The notes: a model not told the origin generated them from the letters alone. DNA of 64,000 bases from an uncultured bacterium (GCA_900549415.1 URNX01000012.1:1-64000), one strand, 5' to 3'; positions 33,660 through 42,510 are shown, numbered from the stretch's first letter. Numbers and translations are program-made.

Positions 33660-34979
33660 ATGAATCACAGCAAAGCAAGACCAGCCCCGGAATGGCTCGA
33701 AAACGGAATAATCTATCAAATAAACCTCAGAGCATTCACACCTGAGGGAACTTTGAATGCGGCAAAAACAAAACTTGAACACGTCCGCTCATGTGGAGCT
33801 ACCATCGTCTACCTCATGCCGGTTTACAAATCCGACGGCGACATGGATCGCAAGTACTGGAGCGAACGCCAGAAGACCAGCGGGACGGAAAATCCGCGCA
33901 ACCCTTACCGCGCAGCAGATTATTTCCGCATCGACTCCGAATACGGAACGGAAAACGACCTCCGCGAATTCGTTGCGGAAGCGCACAGTCTCGGGCTGCG
34001 CGTCATGCTTGATCTTGCCTACTACCATTGCGGGCCCGGCGCACTCTTTCTGAAAGAACATCCCGACTGGGTCCGCCGCAACCCCGACGGCTCCTTCTAT
34101 ACCGGACAATGGTCTTTTCCGGTACTGAACTTTGAAAATGCCGGACTCCGGGAGCATCTCTGGAGCAATATGGAATTCTTCGTCCGCGAATTTGATGTTG
34201 ACGGGTACCGTATCGATGTTTCCGGAAATGTCATCCTCAGCTTCTGGGAGGAAGCCAGACACAGGCTCGAACGTCTCCGTCCAGACATCGGAATGCTCTC
34301 CGAGGGAACGAAACCGGAAGATCAGCTTTCCGCATTCGACGTCAACTATCTGACCTTCACAACCGTTGACTCCCTTTTCAGCGAAGAGGAGAATTCTGCC
34401 GCCTCCTTCGTCCGGCAACGTCTGATCTACAATTCCTCACAACCGCTCGGGGCCCGCTACATCCGGTTCATCGACAACCACGACATTGCCAACGACGATT
34501 TTGAAAACCGCGCCGAAGCCCGTTACAGTTTCGAACGCGCAAACGCCGCTCTGGTCTACTGCATGACCATTGACGGCATCCCCTTTCTCTACTGCGGACA
34601 GGAAATCGCCGACCGCAGGAGGCACAGCATCATCGGCAAGTATCCGCTCGGCATTCACTGGGAAGATGCGGAGACGGAACAGGCAAGAGCGCGCATGAAA
34701 CTTCTGAGTCTCGCCTCCTCGCTGCGCCGGTCTTCTCCGGCATTCAGCCGGGGACGCACGCTCTGGCTTTTTTCCGGCAACCCCGGCGTTCTTGCCTTTG
34801 AACGGCGCTGGAAAGAAGAGGCGTTTCTCATTCTCATCAACACATCCTGGGAAAGCGAGGAAGCAGTCATCCCCGCCGATCTGCGGCGTCTTGTTCCGCT
34901 GATGCAGAACGGGGAAACCGCGGAAAACAACACCTGCACGCTTCCGGCGGGCGGATATCTGCTGTTCCGCGAAATCTGA
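33660..34979 (+). CDS. Alpha-amylase-family glycoside hydrolase (GH13), cytoplasmic
   Basis: A 439-residue (beta/alpha)8 enzyme. The GH13 regions are visible: region II DGYRIDVSG with the nucleophile Asp (~186), region III GMLSEGTKPE with the acid/base Glu (~214) and region IV RFIDNHDIAN with the third Asp (~273). Region I is unusual, DLAYYHCG instead of DxxxNH. A C-terminal beta domain ends the protein. No signal peptide is present, so it acts inside the cell, probably on malto-oligosaccharides or a similar alpha-glucoside. The ATG at 33660 follows AAGGAAAAC; an upstream frame extension has no homology. Control by the divergent AraC is likely. Confidence 0.88.
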   Translation: MNHSKARPAPEWLENGIIYQINLRAFTPEGTLNAAKTKLEHVRSCGATIVYLMPVYKSDGDMDRKYWSERQKTSGTENPRNPYRAADYFRIDSEYGTENDLREFVAEAHSLGLRVMLDLAYYHCGPGALFLKEHPDWVRRNPDGSFYTGQWSFPVLNFENAGLREHLWSNMEFFVREFDVDGYRIDVSGNVILSFWEEARHRLERLRPDIGMLSEGTKPEDQLSAFDVNYLTFTTVDSLFSEEENSAASFVRQRLIYNSSQPLGARYIRFIDNHDIANDDFENRAEARYSFERANAALVYCMTIDGIPFLYCGQEIADRRRHSIIGKYPLGIHWEDAETEQARARMKLLSLASSLRRSSPAFSRGRTLWLFSGNPGVLAFERRWKEEAFLILINTSWESEEAVIPADLRRLVPLMQNGETAENNTCTLPAGGYLLFREI

Positions 34980-35015
34980 TGTACGGATTTTCTCCGTTTT
35001 TCCTGCGGACGGATC

Positions 35016-35044
35016 TTGAAAATTCACTGAAAACGGAGTATCTT
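35016..35044 (+). promoter_or_regulatory. sigma70-type promoter for dapL
   Basis: TTGAAA (35016-35021), 17 nt, TATCTT (35039-35044); same box pair as at 2806. The dapL ATG at 35087 follows with GGAAGG in front. Confidence 0.75.
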
Positions 35045-35086
35045 ACCGCAATAATTACCCTGAACCAACCCATAAGGAAGGCACCC

Positions 35087-36325
35087 ATGTCGGAAAGTTT
35101 TCTTCAGAAAGCCTTTGCCCAGCGCATCGGCGGCGAAAAATTCGGAAAAGACACCAAAATCTACAAGTTTGAAAAAATCAAACGCGCAAAACGCGAAGCC
35201 CAGGCGAAAAACCCGGGAATGAAGCTCATCGACATGGGCGTCGGCGAACCCGACGACATGGCGTTCCCCGCCGTCGTCAAAAAGCTCCAGGAGGAGTGCG
35301 CAAAGTGGGAAAACCGCATCTACGCGGACAACGGCGTTCTCGAATTCAAACAGGCGGCCGCCCGCTACATGAAGGCTCTCTACGGAGTCGAGCTCGACCC
35401 CGAAACCGAAGTCTGCCACGCAATCGGAAGCAAATCCGCGCTCACCCTTCTCCCCGCATGCTTCATCAACCCCGGCGACATCACCGTCATCACAATCCCC
35501 GGATATCCCGTCCTCGGAACATGGACCGAATACCTCGGCGGCGAAATGGTCAAGCTCCCGCTCCTTGAGGAAAACGGTTACCTCCCAGACCTCGAAAGCC
35601 TGACGGAAGATCAGCGCAAACGCGCAAAGCTCCTCTATCTCAACTACCCGAACAACCCGACCGGCGCTTCCGCAACCGTCGAGTTCTTCACCAAAGCCGT
35701 TGAGTTCGCAAAGAAGAACAATATTCTCATCGTCAGCGACGCCGCGTACGCTCCGCTGAACTTCGTCGGAAAGCCGCTCAGCATCCTCTCCATCCCCGGA
35801 GCAAAGGATGTCGCGGTCGAACTTCACTCCATGTCCAAAGGATTCAACATGACCGGCTGGCGTCTCAGCTGGGTCTGCGGAAACCCGCTCGCCGTCAAAG
35901 CATTCGCAACCGTCAAGGACAATGCGGACAGCGGACAGTTCATCGCGATTCAGAAGGCAGCCATCGCCGCTCTCGACGACCAGGCGGCCATCACCCCCAT
36001 GATCAGCGCCAAGTACGAACGCCGCCTCAAGAGCATGGTCGAAACCCTCAAAAAGCTCGGTTTCAACGCAAAAGTCCCCGCCGGCTCCTTCTATCTCTAT
36101 GTGAAGGCTCCGAAAGCAGCTTCCGACGGAACCGTCTTCTCCTCCGGCGAAGATTTCAGCCAGTGGCTCATCAAGAACAAACTCATCAGCGCCGTTCCCT
36201 GGGACGACGTCGGTCCCTACATCCGTTTCGGTGCAACTTTCGTCGCCCGCGGCGGACAGAAGGAAGAGGAAGAAGTCCTTGCCGAATTCGCCAGACGTCT
36301 TTCCGACGCCAAGTTCACATTCTGA
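35087..36325 (+). CDS. dapL: LL-diaminopimelate aminotransferase
   Basis: A 412-residue class I/II PLP aminotransferase of the DapL group, converting tetrahydrodipicolinate to LL-diaminopimelate in one step on the lysine/peptidoglycan path used by Chlamydiae, Lentisphaerae and plants. Motifs include MKLIDMGVGEPDDMAFP, YADNGVLEFKQAAARYM, CHAIGSKSAL, LNYPNNPTGA, VSDAAYAPL and the PLP-lysine block HSMSKGFNMTGWR. The arginine for the substrate carboxyl is in PYIRFGATF. It is transcribed from its own promoter. A stem-loop at 36341 separates it from the kinase gene. Confidence 0.9.
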   Translation: MSESFLQKAFAQRIGGEKFGKDTKIYKFEKIKRAKREAQAKNPGMKLIDMGVGEPDDMAFPAVVKKLQEECAKWENRIYADNGVLEFKQAAARYMKALYGVELDPETEVCHAIGSKSALTLLPACFINPGDITVITIPGYPVLGTWTEYLGGEMVKLPLLEENGYLPDLESLTEDQRKRAKLLYLNYPNNPTGASATVEFFTKAVEFAKKNNILIVSDAAYAPLNFVGKPLSILSIPGAKDVAVELHSMSKGFNMTGWRLSWVCGNPLAVKAFATVKDNADSGQFIAIQKAAIAALDDQAAITPMISAKYERRLKSMVETLKKLGFNAKVPAGSFYLYVKAPKAASDGTVFSSGEDFSQWLIKNKLISAVPWDDVGPYIRFGATFVARGGQKEEEEVLAEFARRLSDAKFTF

Positions 36326-36340
36326 ATGAACTGAAAGGCC

Positions 36341-36367
36341 GCCGGATGCGTCCCGTGCGCATCCGGC
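36341..36367 (+). terminator. Perfect stem-loop between dapL and the kinase gene
   Basis: GCCGGATGCG and CGCATCCGGC pair perfectly over 10 bp with a seven-base loop, then ATTTCTGC. The short T-run makes it a weak terminator or attenuator. It ends 12 nt before the kinase ATG and leaves no room for a Shine-Dalgarno. Confidence 0.6.
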
Positions 36368-36379
36368 ATTTCTGCAATC

Positions 36380-39355
36380 ATGAGCGATACGCGGAAAATA
36401 ACGGAACAGACCGACACCGTTACCGGATTGGAAACCGTTCACCTCGAAGCGGATGCTCTCTCCGCTCCGCACGACACGCTCGAAGAGACCGCACGGATCA
36501 GTCTCGAAAATCTTGAAATGACCGCGGATGACGTCCTCGCCTCCCTCACCCGGAAGCCGCAGGACAAATACAAATTCCGCAAGAGCCTCGGTCAGGGCGG
36601 AATGAAAGTCGTCATTCAGGTCAAGGATCGCGACACCACGCGAAACATCGCAATGGCGATGCTCCCCGACGCGCAGTCGCGCCCGAAACAGGATATCCTC
36701 CGCTTCATCGAAGAGGCCCGGATCACCGCCAGCCTCGAACATCCGAACATCGTCCCCGTACATGATATCGGCGTTGACGACTACGGTTCCCCTTACTTCA
36801 CCATGAAGCTCATCCGCGGCGAAAACCTCGCCGCCGTTCTCCGCAAACTCCACGACCGCAACCCCGCGTATCTCGAACGCTACACGCTCGACAAGCTCCT
36901 GCGGGTCTTTGTGAAAGTATGCAACGGCGTCGCATTCGCCCATTCAAAAGGAGTTCTGCATCTCGACCTCAAACCGGAAAACATTCAGCTCGGAGACTAC
37001 GGCGAAGTGATTCTCATGGACTGGGGACTCGCCAAACTCGTCTCCGTCCCCGAAAAGGATGCGAAGGACAAACTGGAAGACGATCCGCTTCCGCAGTACT
37101 CCGCCGGACGCACCGGAGACGGCATCCGCAAGGGAACTCCGGGCTACATGGCGCCCGAACAGGCCGCCGGGAAAAACAGTCTCAAAAGCGTCCGGACAGA
37201 CATCTACTCCCTCGGCGCGATTCTCTATTCCATCCTCACGTTCTGCAATCCGCTGGAAGGGAACGACCTCAAACAGCTGCTCGTCAAAACGATCCGCGGC
37301 GAAATCATCCCGCCCTCGCAGCGCGCTCCCGACAACTTCATTCCCGCGAGTCTCGAAGCCGTCGTGCGCAAGGCAATGTCCGTCGCTCCCGCCGACCGCT
37401 ATGCGACCGCAAAGGAAATACGCAACGAAGTTCTCGCGTTTCTCAGCGGTTACGCAACCCACGCCGAACGCGCAACGCTGCTCAAACGGACCGTTCTTCT
37501 CATCCGCCGCCACCGCATCACCGCAATTGCAATCGCGGCGGCAATCATCATCGGACTGGGCGCCGCCATTTACGCCGCAGTCGACTACAACCGGAGTCAT
37601 GCCGACTGGATCACACTGTGCGATATGGATTTCACCGATCCGGAGCTTCCGCTCGACAAACTCGCCTTCTACGATGCTTTTCTGAACGAGAAAACCGCTC
37701 CCTGGCCCCGCTCGCCGGAGGGACTGAAGGTGAAACGCGGCCAGTGGCTCTGGCTTACTGATCCCGGCATCCGCGAAAACGTCCGCATCGTCATCGAATT
37801 CTCAACCACCGGATCCGGAGGCGGACTCGACGTCTGCATCAATGCGCGCCGCCGCCCGATGAAGGAATGGCACAATTTCCCGCAGGGATACGGCGCATGG
37901 ACCACCGGCGCGCTCAACGGAATGGATCAGATCGTCAAAAATGAATCTGCCGGCGCATCGCCCGAAATGATCGCATCTTCGCTCGCGCGCAAGTACCGTC
38001 CCGGAGAAAAACTCCACACACTTGAATTTTCCCGCCGCAACGACCAGCTGCACTTGAAAATCGACCGGATCGAGCTCCATGCAACCGACCTGTTCCCGTT
38101 TGCGGGGCGCGATCTCGATTCCATTGGAATCCGCTCGTTCGACGGCACAATCAGCCTCCGCAGCCTGAAAGTCTACCGTCTCGCCCTGCCCCTCAAGGCA
38201 AGCCCCGTCGTCGCGGGCGACTCGCTCGTCGAGACCCGCCATTTCCGCGAAGCGATCGAAAAATACCTCACGATTGCGGACGACTATGTGCGCGGCCCCG
38301 TTGCGGAAGAGGCTCTGGCGAAAGCGTACGTCACCGCCGCCTCCCACGTCGAAGATGCGCAGGAACGTTCGCAGATCCTGATCGGCGTCAAACGCCGTAT
38401 CGCCTCGCGCTTCACGACATTCGCCTATCAGACCAAGATTCTCGAAATTGATGCGCTCATGCTCTGGAAAAACGGAAACTGGCAGGCCTCGCTTTCCATT
38501 GTGAAAGACATCCTCCAGCGCAAGCCCGACAGCGCCATCATGCAGAGCATTCTCCAGCTCCCCCACGTCCGCCTGCCCGAATATCTGCTGCCCGAATTCA
38601 TGGCGCGGATCGCGCAGACAAAGGATCTCTCACGCCTGAATCTCTCCGGATTCGGCGTGAACAATCTGCGTCCGCTCGCGGGAAAGAGCCTCACATACCT
38701 CGACTGCTCCAACAACAGCCTGACTTCGCTTTCCGGACTCGAATGGATGCAGCTGGAATACCTCGACTGCTCCGGCAACCGCATCTCCTCCATCGAACCG
38801 CTCCGCGGAATGCCGCTGCAGACTCTGCTCTGTCAGTCGAATCAGATTTCCGATCTTACTCCGCTGGATTCACGGAACCTGAAGGAACTCAACTGCGCCT
38901 GGAACATGATCCGCTCGCTCGACTCCCTGCGCGGCTTCTCGCTCGAACGCCTCGCCTGCCGCGGAAACGGCATTGAAAACCTCGAGCCTCTTCGCGGAAT
39001 GCCGCTGAAACGTCTGGATGCAGGCATGAACCCGCTTGATTCCATCGAACCGCTCCGCGGACTTCCGCTTGAACTGCTGCGTCTGGATGCAACCCCGATT
39101 GAATCCATCGAACCGCTCCGCGACCAGCCGCTCGCGCTCCTCTCAATCGCAAACTGCGCAAAAATCAAAGATTTCTCAGCGCTGAACTCACTCCGGGAAC
39201 TGGAACTGATCGTCATTCCGGATCAGACCCCGCAGGAAACTCTGGACGCCCTGCAGCGTCAGTCTCCCGCAATCATGATCTTCAACTCCGACCGTGAAGG
39301 CAAATACGGCGATATCGAAAACTTTCTCTTCCGCGACACTGCGCAGCAGCGCTGA
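36380..39355 (+). CDS. Membrane Ser/Thr protein kinase with WNK-like lysine placement and LRR sensor domain
   Basis: A 991-residue protein with a cytoplasmic kinase (residues ~63-365), one membrane helix (~378-400) and a large outer part. The kinase has GQGGMK (71-76), HLDLKPEN (194-201), DWG (214-216) in place of DFG, and GTPGYMAPE (252-260). The lysine of the usual VAIK motif is Ala93 (IAMAML), while Lys76 occupies the third glycine of GxGxxG, the position used by WNK kinases. Beyond the membrane come a lectin-like beta domain (~405-610), a helical TPR-like stretch and about nine short leucine-rich repeats (~765-985, e.g. LEYLDCSGNRISSIEPLRGM). No Shine-Dalgarno is visible. The extracytoplasmic LRR suggests sensing of a peptide, protein or glycan. 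Confidence 0.88.
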   Translation: MSDTRKITEQTDTVTGLETVHLEADALSAPHDTLEETARISLENLEMTADDVLASLTRKPQDKYKFRKSLGQGGMKVVIQVKDRDTTRNIAMAMLPDAQSRPKQDILRFIEEARITASLEHPNIVPVHDIGVDDYGSPYFTMKLIRGENLAAVLRKLHDRNPAYLERYTLDKLLRVFVKVCNGVAFAHSKGVLHLDLKPENIQLGDYGEVILMDWGLAKLVSVPEKDAKDKLEDDPLPQYSAGRTGDGIRKGTPGYMAPEQAAGKNSLKSVRTDIYSLGAILYSILTFCNPLEGNDLKQLLVKTIRGEIIPPSQRAPDNFIPASLEAVVRKAMSVAPADRYATAKEIRNEVLAFLSGYATHAERATLLKRTVLLIRRHRITAIAIAAAIIIGLGAAIYAAVDYNRSHADWITLCDMDFTDPELPLDKLAFYDAFLNEKTAPWPRSPEGLKVKRGQWLWLTDPGIRENVRIVIEFSTTGSGGGLDVCINARRRPMKEWHNFPQGYGAWTTGALNGMDQIVKNESAGASPEMIASSLARKYRPGEKLHTLEFSRRNDQLHLKIDRIELHATDLFPFAGRDLDSIGIRSFDGTISLRSLKVYRLALPLKASPVVAGDSLVETRHFREAIEKYLTIADDYVRGPVAEEALAKAYVTAASHVEDAQERSQILIGVKRRIASRFTTFAYQTKILEIDALMLWKNGNWQASLSIVKDILQRKPDSAIMQSILQLPHVRLPEYLLPEFMARIAQTKDLSRLNLSGFGVNNLRPLAGKSLTYLDCSNNSLTSLSGLEWMQLEYLDCSGNRISSIEPLRGMPLQTLLCQSNQISDLTPLDSRNLKELNCAWNMIRSLDSLRGFSLERLACRGNGIENLEPLRGMPLKRLDAGMNPLDSIEPLRGLPLELLRLDATPIESIEPLRDQPLALLSIANCAKIKDFSALNSLRELELIVIPDQTPQETLDALQRQSPAIMIFNSDREGKYGDIENFLFRDTAQQR

Positions 39356-39359
39356 CACA

Positions 39360-40262
39360 TCACATCTGCATGTTTTTCTTGCGGTAGTCGCGCGGAGACA
39401 TTCCGCAGACCCGGCGGAACTCGGCGGAAAAATAGAGCTGGCTTGCATATCCGACCCGGTACGCAATGGTCTTGATCGGCGCACGGCTCTCCAGCAAAAA
39501 CGAACGTGCGGCGCGCATCCGCTCTTCTATCATGAAATCAATCGGGGCTTTCCCGATATGCGTCCGAAACAGACGGAACAGCGAACCGGAACTGATTCCA
39601 AACTCTCCGCACAGCCCGTCGATCGTCAGCGGCTGATTGAAATTCTCCTTGATGAAATTCACGATCCGCAGCAGCTGTTCCGGATATTCCCCGCTCCCCA
39701 GATCGCTCGAAAGCTCCAGCAGAAGCGCATACGCGCGCACGGAAAGTTCATTTGCAAATCCCGCCGGACGACGTTCCAGAAGCGCGAAAAGCTCCTCGTA
39801 CATCCCCGCGACCTTCTGCTCGCTGCGAACCCGGAACTGCGCAACGCTCATCAGATTCAGTGAGTTCAGAAGCGACATCAGCGAACTGCCGACCATCGAA
39901 ACCGTGTACTTCATGCCGTATTCCGTCAGCACGCTCATCCGCTCGTCCGCTCCGGGATGCACAATGAACAGATCCCCCGGATGACACTCGTAGCGCTGAC
40001 CGTTTGCAATGTATTCAAACACGCCTTCCCGCACGAATTCCAAAGCAAAAGTCAGCGAATTTCTCCGCTCGCGCCAGCAGCCGTAAATGAACTCGTCGCG
40101 TCCGCCGAACTGCACCTGAAGCCCCCAGCTCTCCGGCGGCGGGCTCATGACCGGAAAAATGAAATGATGACGCGGGTAGTCGTCCACATTCTGTCCGAAC
40201 AGCGAATGTCCCTCCGGAAGCATGCTCTTTACATTGCGCACTTTACCGAAAATCTGCGGCAT
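39360..40262 (-). CDS. AraC-family transcriptional regulator next to the GH63-like gene
   Basis: A 300-residue protein with an N-terminal cupin-like ligand domain (RYECHPGDLFIVHPGADERM) and a C-terminal AraC domain: IDGLCGEFGISSGSLFRLFR and IKTIAYRVGYASQLYFSAEF, ending FRRVCGMSPRDYRKK. It is divergent from the glycoside hydrolase at 40387 and convergent with the kinase gene, 4 nt apart. A 21-bp tandem repeat begins exactly at its start codon, which points to autoregulation and control of the divergent enzyme gene. Confidence 0.88.
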   Translation of the reverse strand: MPQIFGKVRNVKSMLPEGHSLFGQNVDDYPRHHFIFPVMSPPPESWGLQVQFGGRDEFIYGCWRERRNSLTFALEFVREGVFEYIANGQRYECHPGDLFIVHPGADERMSVLTEYGMKYTVSMVGSSLMSLLNSLNLMSVAQFRVRSEQKVAGMYEELFALLERRPAGFANELSVRAYALLLELSSDLGSGEYPEQLLRIVNFIKENFNQPLTIDGLCGEFGISSGSLFRLFRTHIGKAPIDFMIEERMRAARSFLLESRAPIKTIAYRVGYASQLYFSAEFRRVCGMSPRDYRKKNMQM

Positions 40263-40292
40263 TGTCAGGATTCCTTATATAATTGTCAGGAT
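40261..40292. promoter_or_regulatory. Tandem AraC-type operator repeats (21-bp period)
   Basis: ATTGTCAGGAT at 40261-40271 and again at 40282-40292. The copies are identical over 11 bp, the following bases (TCCTTATATA and CTCATATATT) are also similar, and the period is 21 bp. The first copy overlaps the AraC start codon and its ribosome site. Confidence 0.7.
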
Positions 40293-40320
40293 CTCATATA
40301 TTTTTCCCGTTTTTCCATGT

Positions 40321-40349
40321 TGCCACTTTTGAAAAAGCGCAGTATAATG
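40321..40349 (+). promoter_or_regulatory. sigma70-type promoter for the GH63-like gene
   Basis: TTGCCA (40321-40326), 17 nt, TATAAT (40344-40349), 38 nt before the ATG at 40387. The AraC-type repeat ends 29 bp upstream of the -35. Confidence 0.75.
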
Positions 40350-40386
40350 TATCGCATAAAACAACAACATGCAAGGGAACTTCGCA

Positions 40387-41985
40387 ATGAACACGGAAAA
40401 AATCCTCAACATCTGGGGAAAAGGGCAGATTCTCGCCCTCTCCGCTCTCGACGGGCAAACCAGCAGTCGGCACGGACTCGTCTTCACCACTGCGGAAAAG
40501 GAATTCGCACTGCTACCGCGATGGCCGTTCAACTCTGGAAAAATAGCCTTCGCCGGCGCTCCCGAAAATCTCTTCCTCGCCTCCGACATGCTCGAAAGCA
40601 GCGGCGTCAAAGCCGCATTTGTCGACGCCTTTCACTTCCTGATCGAAGCGGAAAACGTCTCGCTCGACCTGCCCCCGGAGCTCGCCGTCCTGCACGAAGG
40701 AAAGCGCATTCTCATCGGCACAAAAGCAAATTTCAACCCGGAACTCATCCGCATCGACCTCGACTCGATTCTCGCGGAACGCAAGCGCTATTTTGAAGAG
40801 CTCCCCGACTTTTCCTCCACGGATACCGCGCGCCGCACCCTCGCAAAAGCCTATTCACAGCTGAAAGGGCAGATCTGCTCTCCCGAAGGATTCAACGCAC
40901 TGCACCGCTGGACCACCCCCGACCGCTGGCCGCACCGCCACGCATGGCTTTGGGACAGCGTCTTCCATGCGCTGGGACTCCGTCACATCGATCCCGCACT
41001 CGCACTCGAAACGCTCGAAGCGGTCCTCGACCGCCAGCAGCCGGACGGACTCATTCCGCACATGATGGGCGTCGACTGCGTTTCACACTTCACTCAGCCT
41101 CCGGTTCTTGCTTTCGGCATCTCGGAAGTTCTGAAAATGAAAAATGATGAAGCTTTTCTCCGCCGCGCCTTTCCGAAACTCGAACGCTACGTTGAATGGA
41201 TCATGCACCACCGCGACTCCGACGGACTCGGTCTCGTCGAATGGGACATTGAGGGCAATCCGCTCTGCCGGAGCGGTGAAAGCGGCATGGACAACTCCCC
41301 TCGTTTCGACTCCGCAACCCAGCTCGACGCCCCCGACTTCAATGCGTTTCTTTCTCTGGAATGCGAATGTCTTGCGCGCTTTGCCGAATCCCTGAATCTT
41401 CCGGAAAAAGCCGCATTCTGGCAGGCGCATCACAACCGTCTGAACAGTCTGATGAATGAACTGCTCTGGGATGAAGAGTCCCGCATCTATATGGATCGCG
41501 ACGTCATCACAAGCAAGCGCACGGGTATTTCAGCCTCCTCTGGATTTCTCCCGCTCATCTGCGGCGCACCGTCGCAGGAACAGGCGGAAAAACTGCTTGC
41601 GAACCTCTGCGATCCCGCCACCTTTGCAACGCCCTTCCGCATTCCCTCCATCAGCCGGAAAAACATGGAAGCCTACGCAAAAGACATGTGGCGCGGTCCC
41701 GTCTGGATCAACATCAACTGGCTGATTGCGTTCGGACTTGAACGTTACGGCATGACCGCCGACACCCGCCGGATTCTTTCCGAAACCGTTGCGGAAGAGG
41801 AGAAATTCTACCTCAAATACGGAACTTTCTTTGAGTTTTACGACGACCGGAACGAATGCGATCCCCCGCTTCTCTGCCGCAAAGGCAAATGCGCCCCTGA
41901 AATCAGCCCGTACAATCAGGTCTTCCACGATTACGGCTGGAGCGCCACGCTTTACATCGACATGCTCGCCAAGCTGAAGAGCTGA
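40387..41985 (+). CDS. GH63/MGH1-like glycoside hydrolase ((alpha/alpha)6 barrel)
   Basis: A 532-residue protein. After an N-terminal beta part (~1-120) the helical barrel shows the clan GH-G pattern: WLWDSVFHALGLRHIDP, DRQQPDGLIPHMM, ESGMDNSPRFD with the candidate acid Asp, and DMWRGPVWININWLI. A late glutamate in TFFEFYDDR is the candidate base. These features match GH63/GH37-like trehalases, alpha-glucosidases and mannosylglycerate hydrolases. It has no signal peptide, so a cytoplasmic sugar or osmolyte is the likely substrate. The ATG at 40387 has AAGGGAA 8 nt upstream; an ATG at 40369 has none. It is probably controlled by the divergent AraC. Confidence 0.8.
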   Translation: MNTEKILNIWGKGQILALSALDGQTSSRHGLVFTTAEKEFALLPRWPFNSGKIAFAGAPENLFLASDMLESSGVKAAFVDAFHFLIEAENVSLDLPPELAVLHEGKRILIGTKANFNPELIRIDLDSILAERKRYFEELPDFSSTDTARRTLAKAYSQLKGQICSPEGFNALHRWTTPDRWPHRHAWLWDSVFHALGLRHIDPALALETLEAVLDRQQPDGLIPHMMGVDCVSHFTQPPVLAFGISEVLKMKNDEAFLRRAFPKLERYVEWIMHHRDSDGLGLVEWDIEGNPLCRSGESGMDNSPRFDSATQLDAPDFNAFLSLECECLARFAESLNLPEKAAFWQAHHNRLNSLMNELLWDEESRIYMDRDVITSKRTGISASSGFLPLICGAPSQEQAEKLLANLCDPATFATPFRIPSISRKNMEAYAKDMWRGPVWININWLIAFGLERYGMTADTRRILSETVAEEEKFYLKYGTFFEFYDDRNECDPPLLCRKGKCAPEISPYNQVFHDYGWSATLYIDMLAKLKS

Positions 41986-42006
41986 GAAGTCCGGCAAATC
42001 TTTACG

Positions 42007-42040
42007 CCCCCGCGGGTCTTCCTCTTCCACCCGTCGGGGG
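42007..42040 (+). terminator. Strong stem-loop after the GH63-like gene
   Basis: CCCCCG plus CGGGT pair with ACCCG plus CGGGGG (one bulged T) around an 11-base loop. No T-run follows, so it may be a weak terminator or only a 3' end structure. Confidence 0.5.
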
Positions 42041-42065
42041 ATGTTACAAAAAAAGAAAACTTCAC

Positions 42066-42094
42066 TTGCAAAATAATTTACATTGCAGTATAGT
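42066..42094 (+). promoter_or_regulatory. sigma70-type promoter for the RelB-like gene
   Basis: TTGCAA (42066-42071), 17 nt, TATAGT (42089-42094), 39 nt before the ATG at 42133. Confidence 0.75.
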
Positions 42095-42132
42095 ATCATA
42101 CAAACAAAAACGTTTAACAGAAGAGGACACTC

Positions 42133-42426
42133 ATGCCCAATACACTCGTACAGTTCCGAATTGATGATACCCTGCGCAGACAAGCAAGTGATCTCTGCAC
42201 AAAACTGGGCTTCGATTTGACTACCTATTTGCGAATGAGCCTTGCGAAACTGGTTCAGGAACAGGGTGTTCCTTTTGCTGTAAAGCTGAACACAGCACCG
42301 ACCGCAGCCGAAGCCCTTGCCGCGATGCGGAAACTTTCAGAGATCTCCAGGGAAAACGGAAATTCACAGATGACTTTAGATGAAATCAACTCAGAGATCT
42401 CTGCAGTTAAAATCGACAAGCATTAA
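42133..42426 (+). CDS. RelB/DinJ-family antitoxin without adjacent toxin
   Basis: A 97-residue protein with the ribbon-helix-helix start LVQFRIDDTLRRQASDLCTKLGFDLTTYLRM typical of RelB/DinJ (about 31 residues; shown here only by its ends: LVQFRIDD and TTYLRM). The central VPFAVKLN resembles the DinJ IPF motif. The C terminus is acidic and helical, as expected for toxin binding. DinJ-type genes normally precede a YafQ/RelE toxin, but the next gene (42561) is a GntR-type regulator and the 62 nt gap holds no toxin. It may be an orphan antitoxin acting as a DNA-binding protein, or the remainder of a decayed pair. Confidence 0.85.
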   Translation: MPNTLVQFRIDDTLRRQASDLCTKLGFDLTTYLRMSLAKLVQEQGVPFAVKLNTAPTAAEALAAMRKLSEISRENGNSQMTLDEINSEISAVKIDKH

Positions 42427-42510
42427 CAGCCCTTTGCAATGCTAAAAAACATCTTTGCAAGCCTTCCTCATCCATTCGTTGAGGTCCGTTGAAAAAAAAG
42501 CGCGGTCCTC

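Noticed and set aside
35024..36943. Minus-strand open frame opposite dapL and the kinase start
   Set aside because: It spans two real genes and a stem-loop; no motif found.
42007..42040. Stem-loop as a transposon end or att site
   Set aside because: It is a single imperfect hairpin with no matching copy or target duplication nearby; a 3' transcript structure explains it better.
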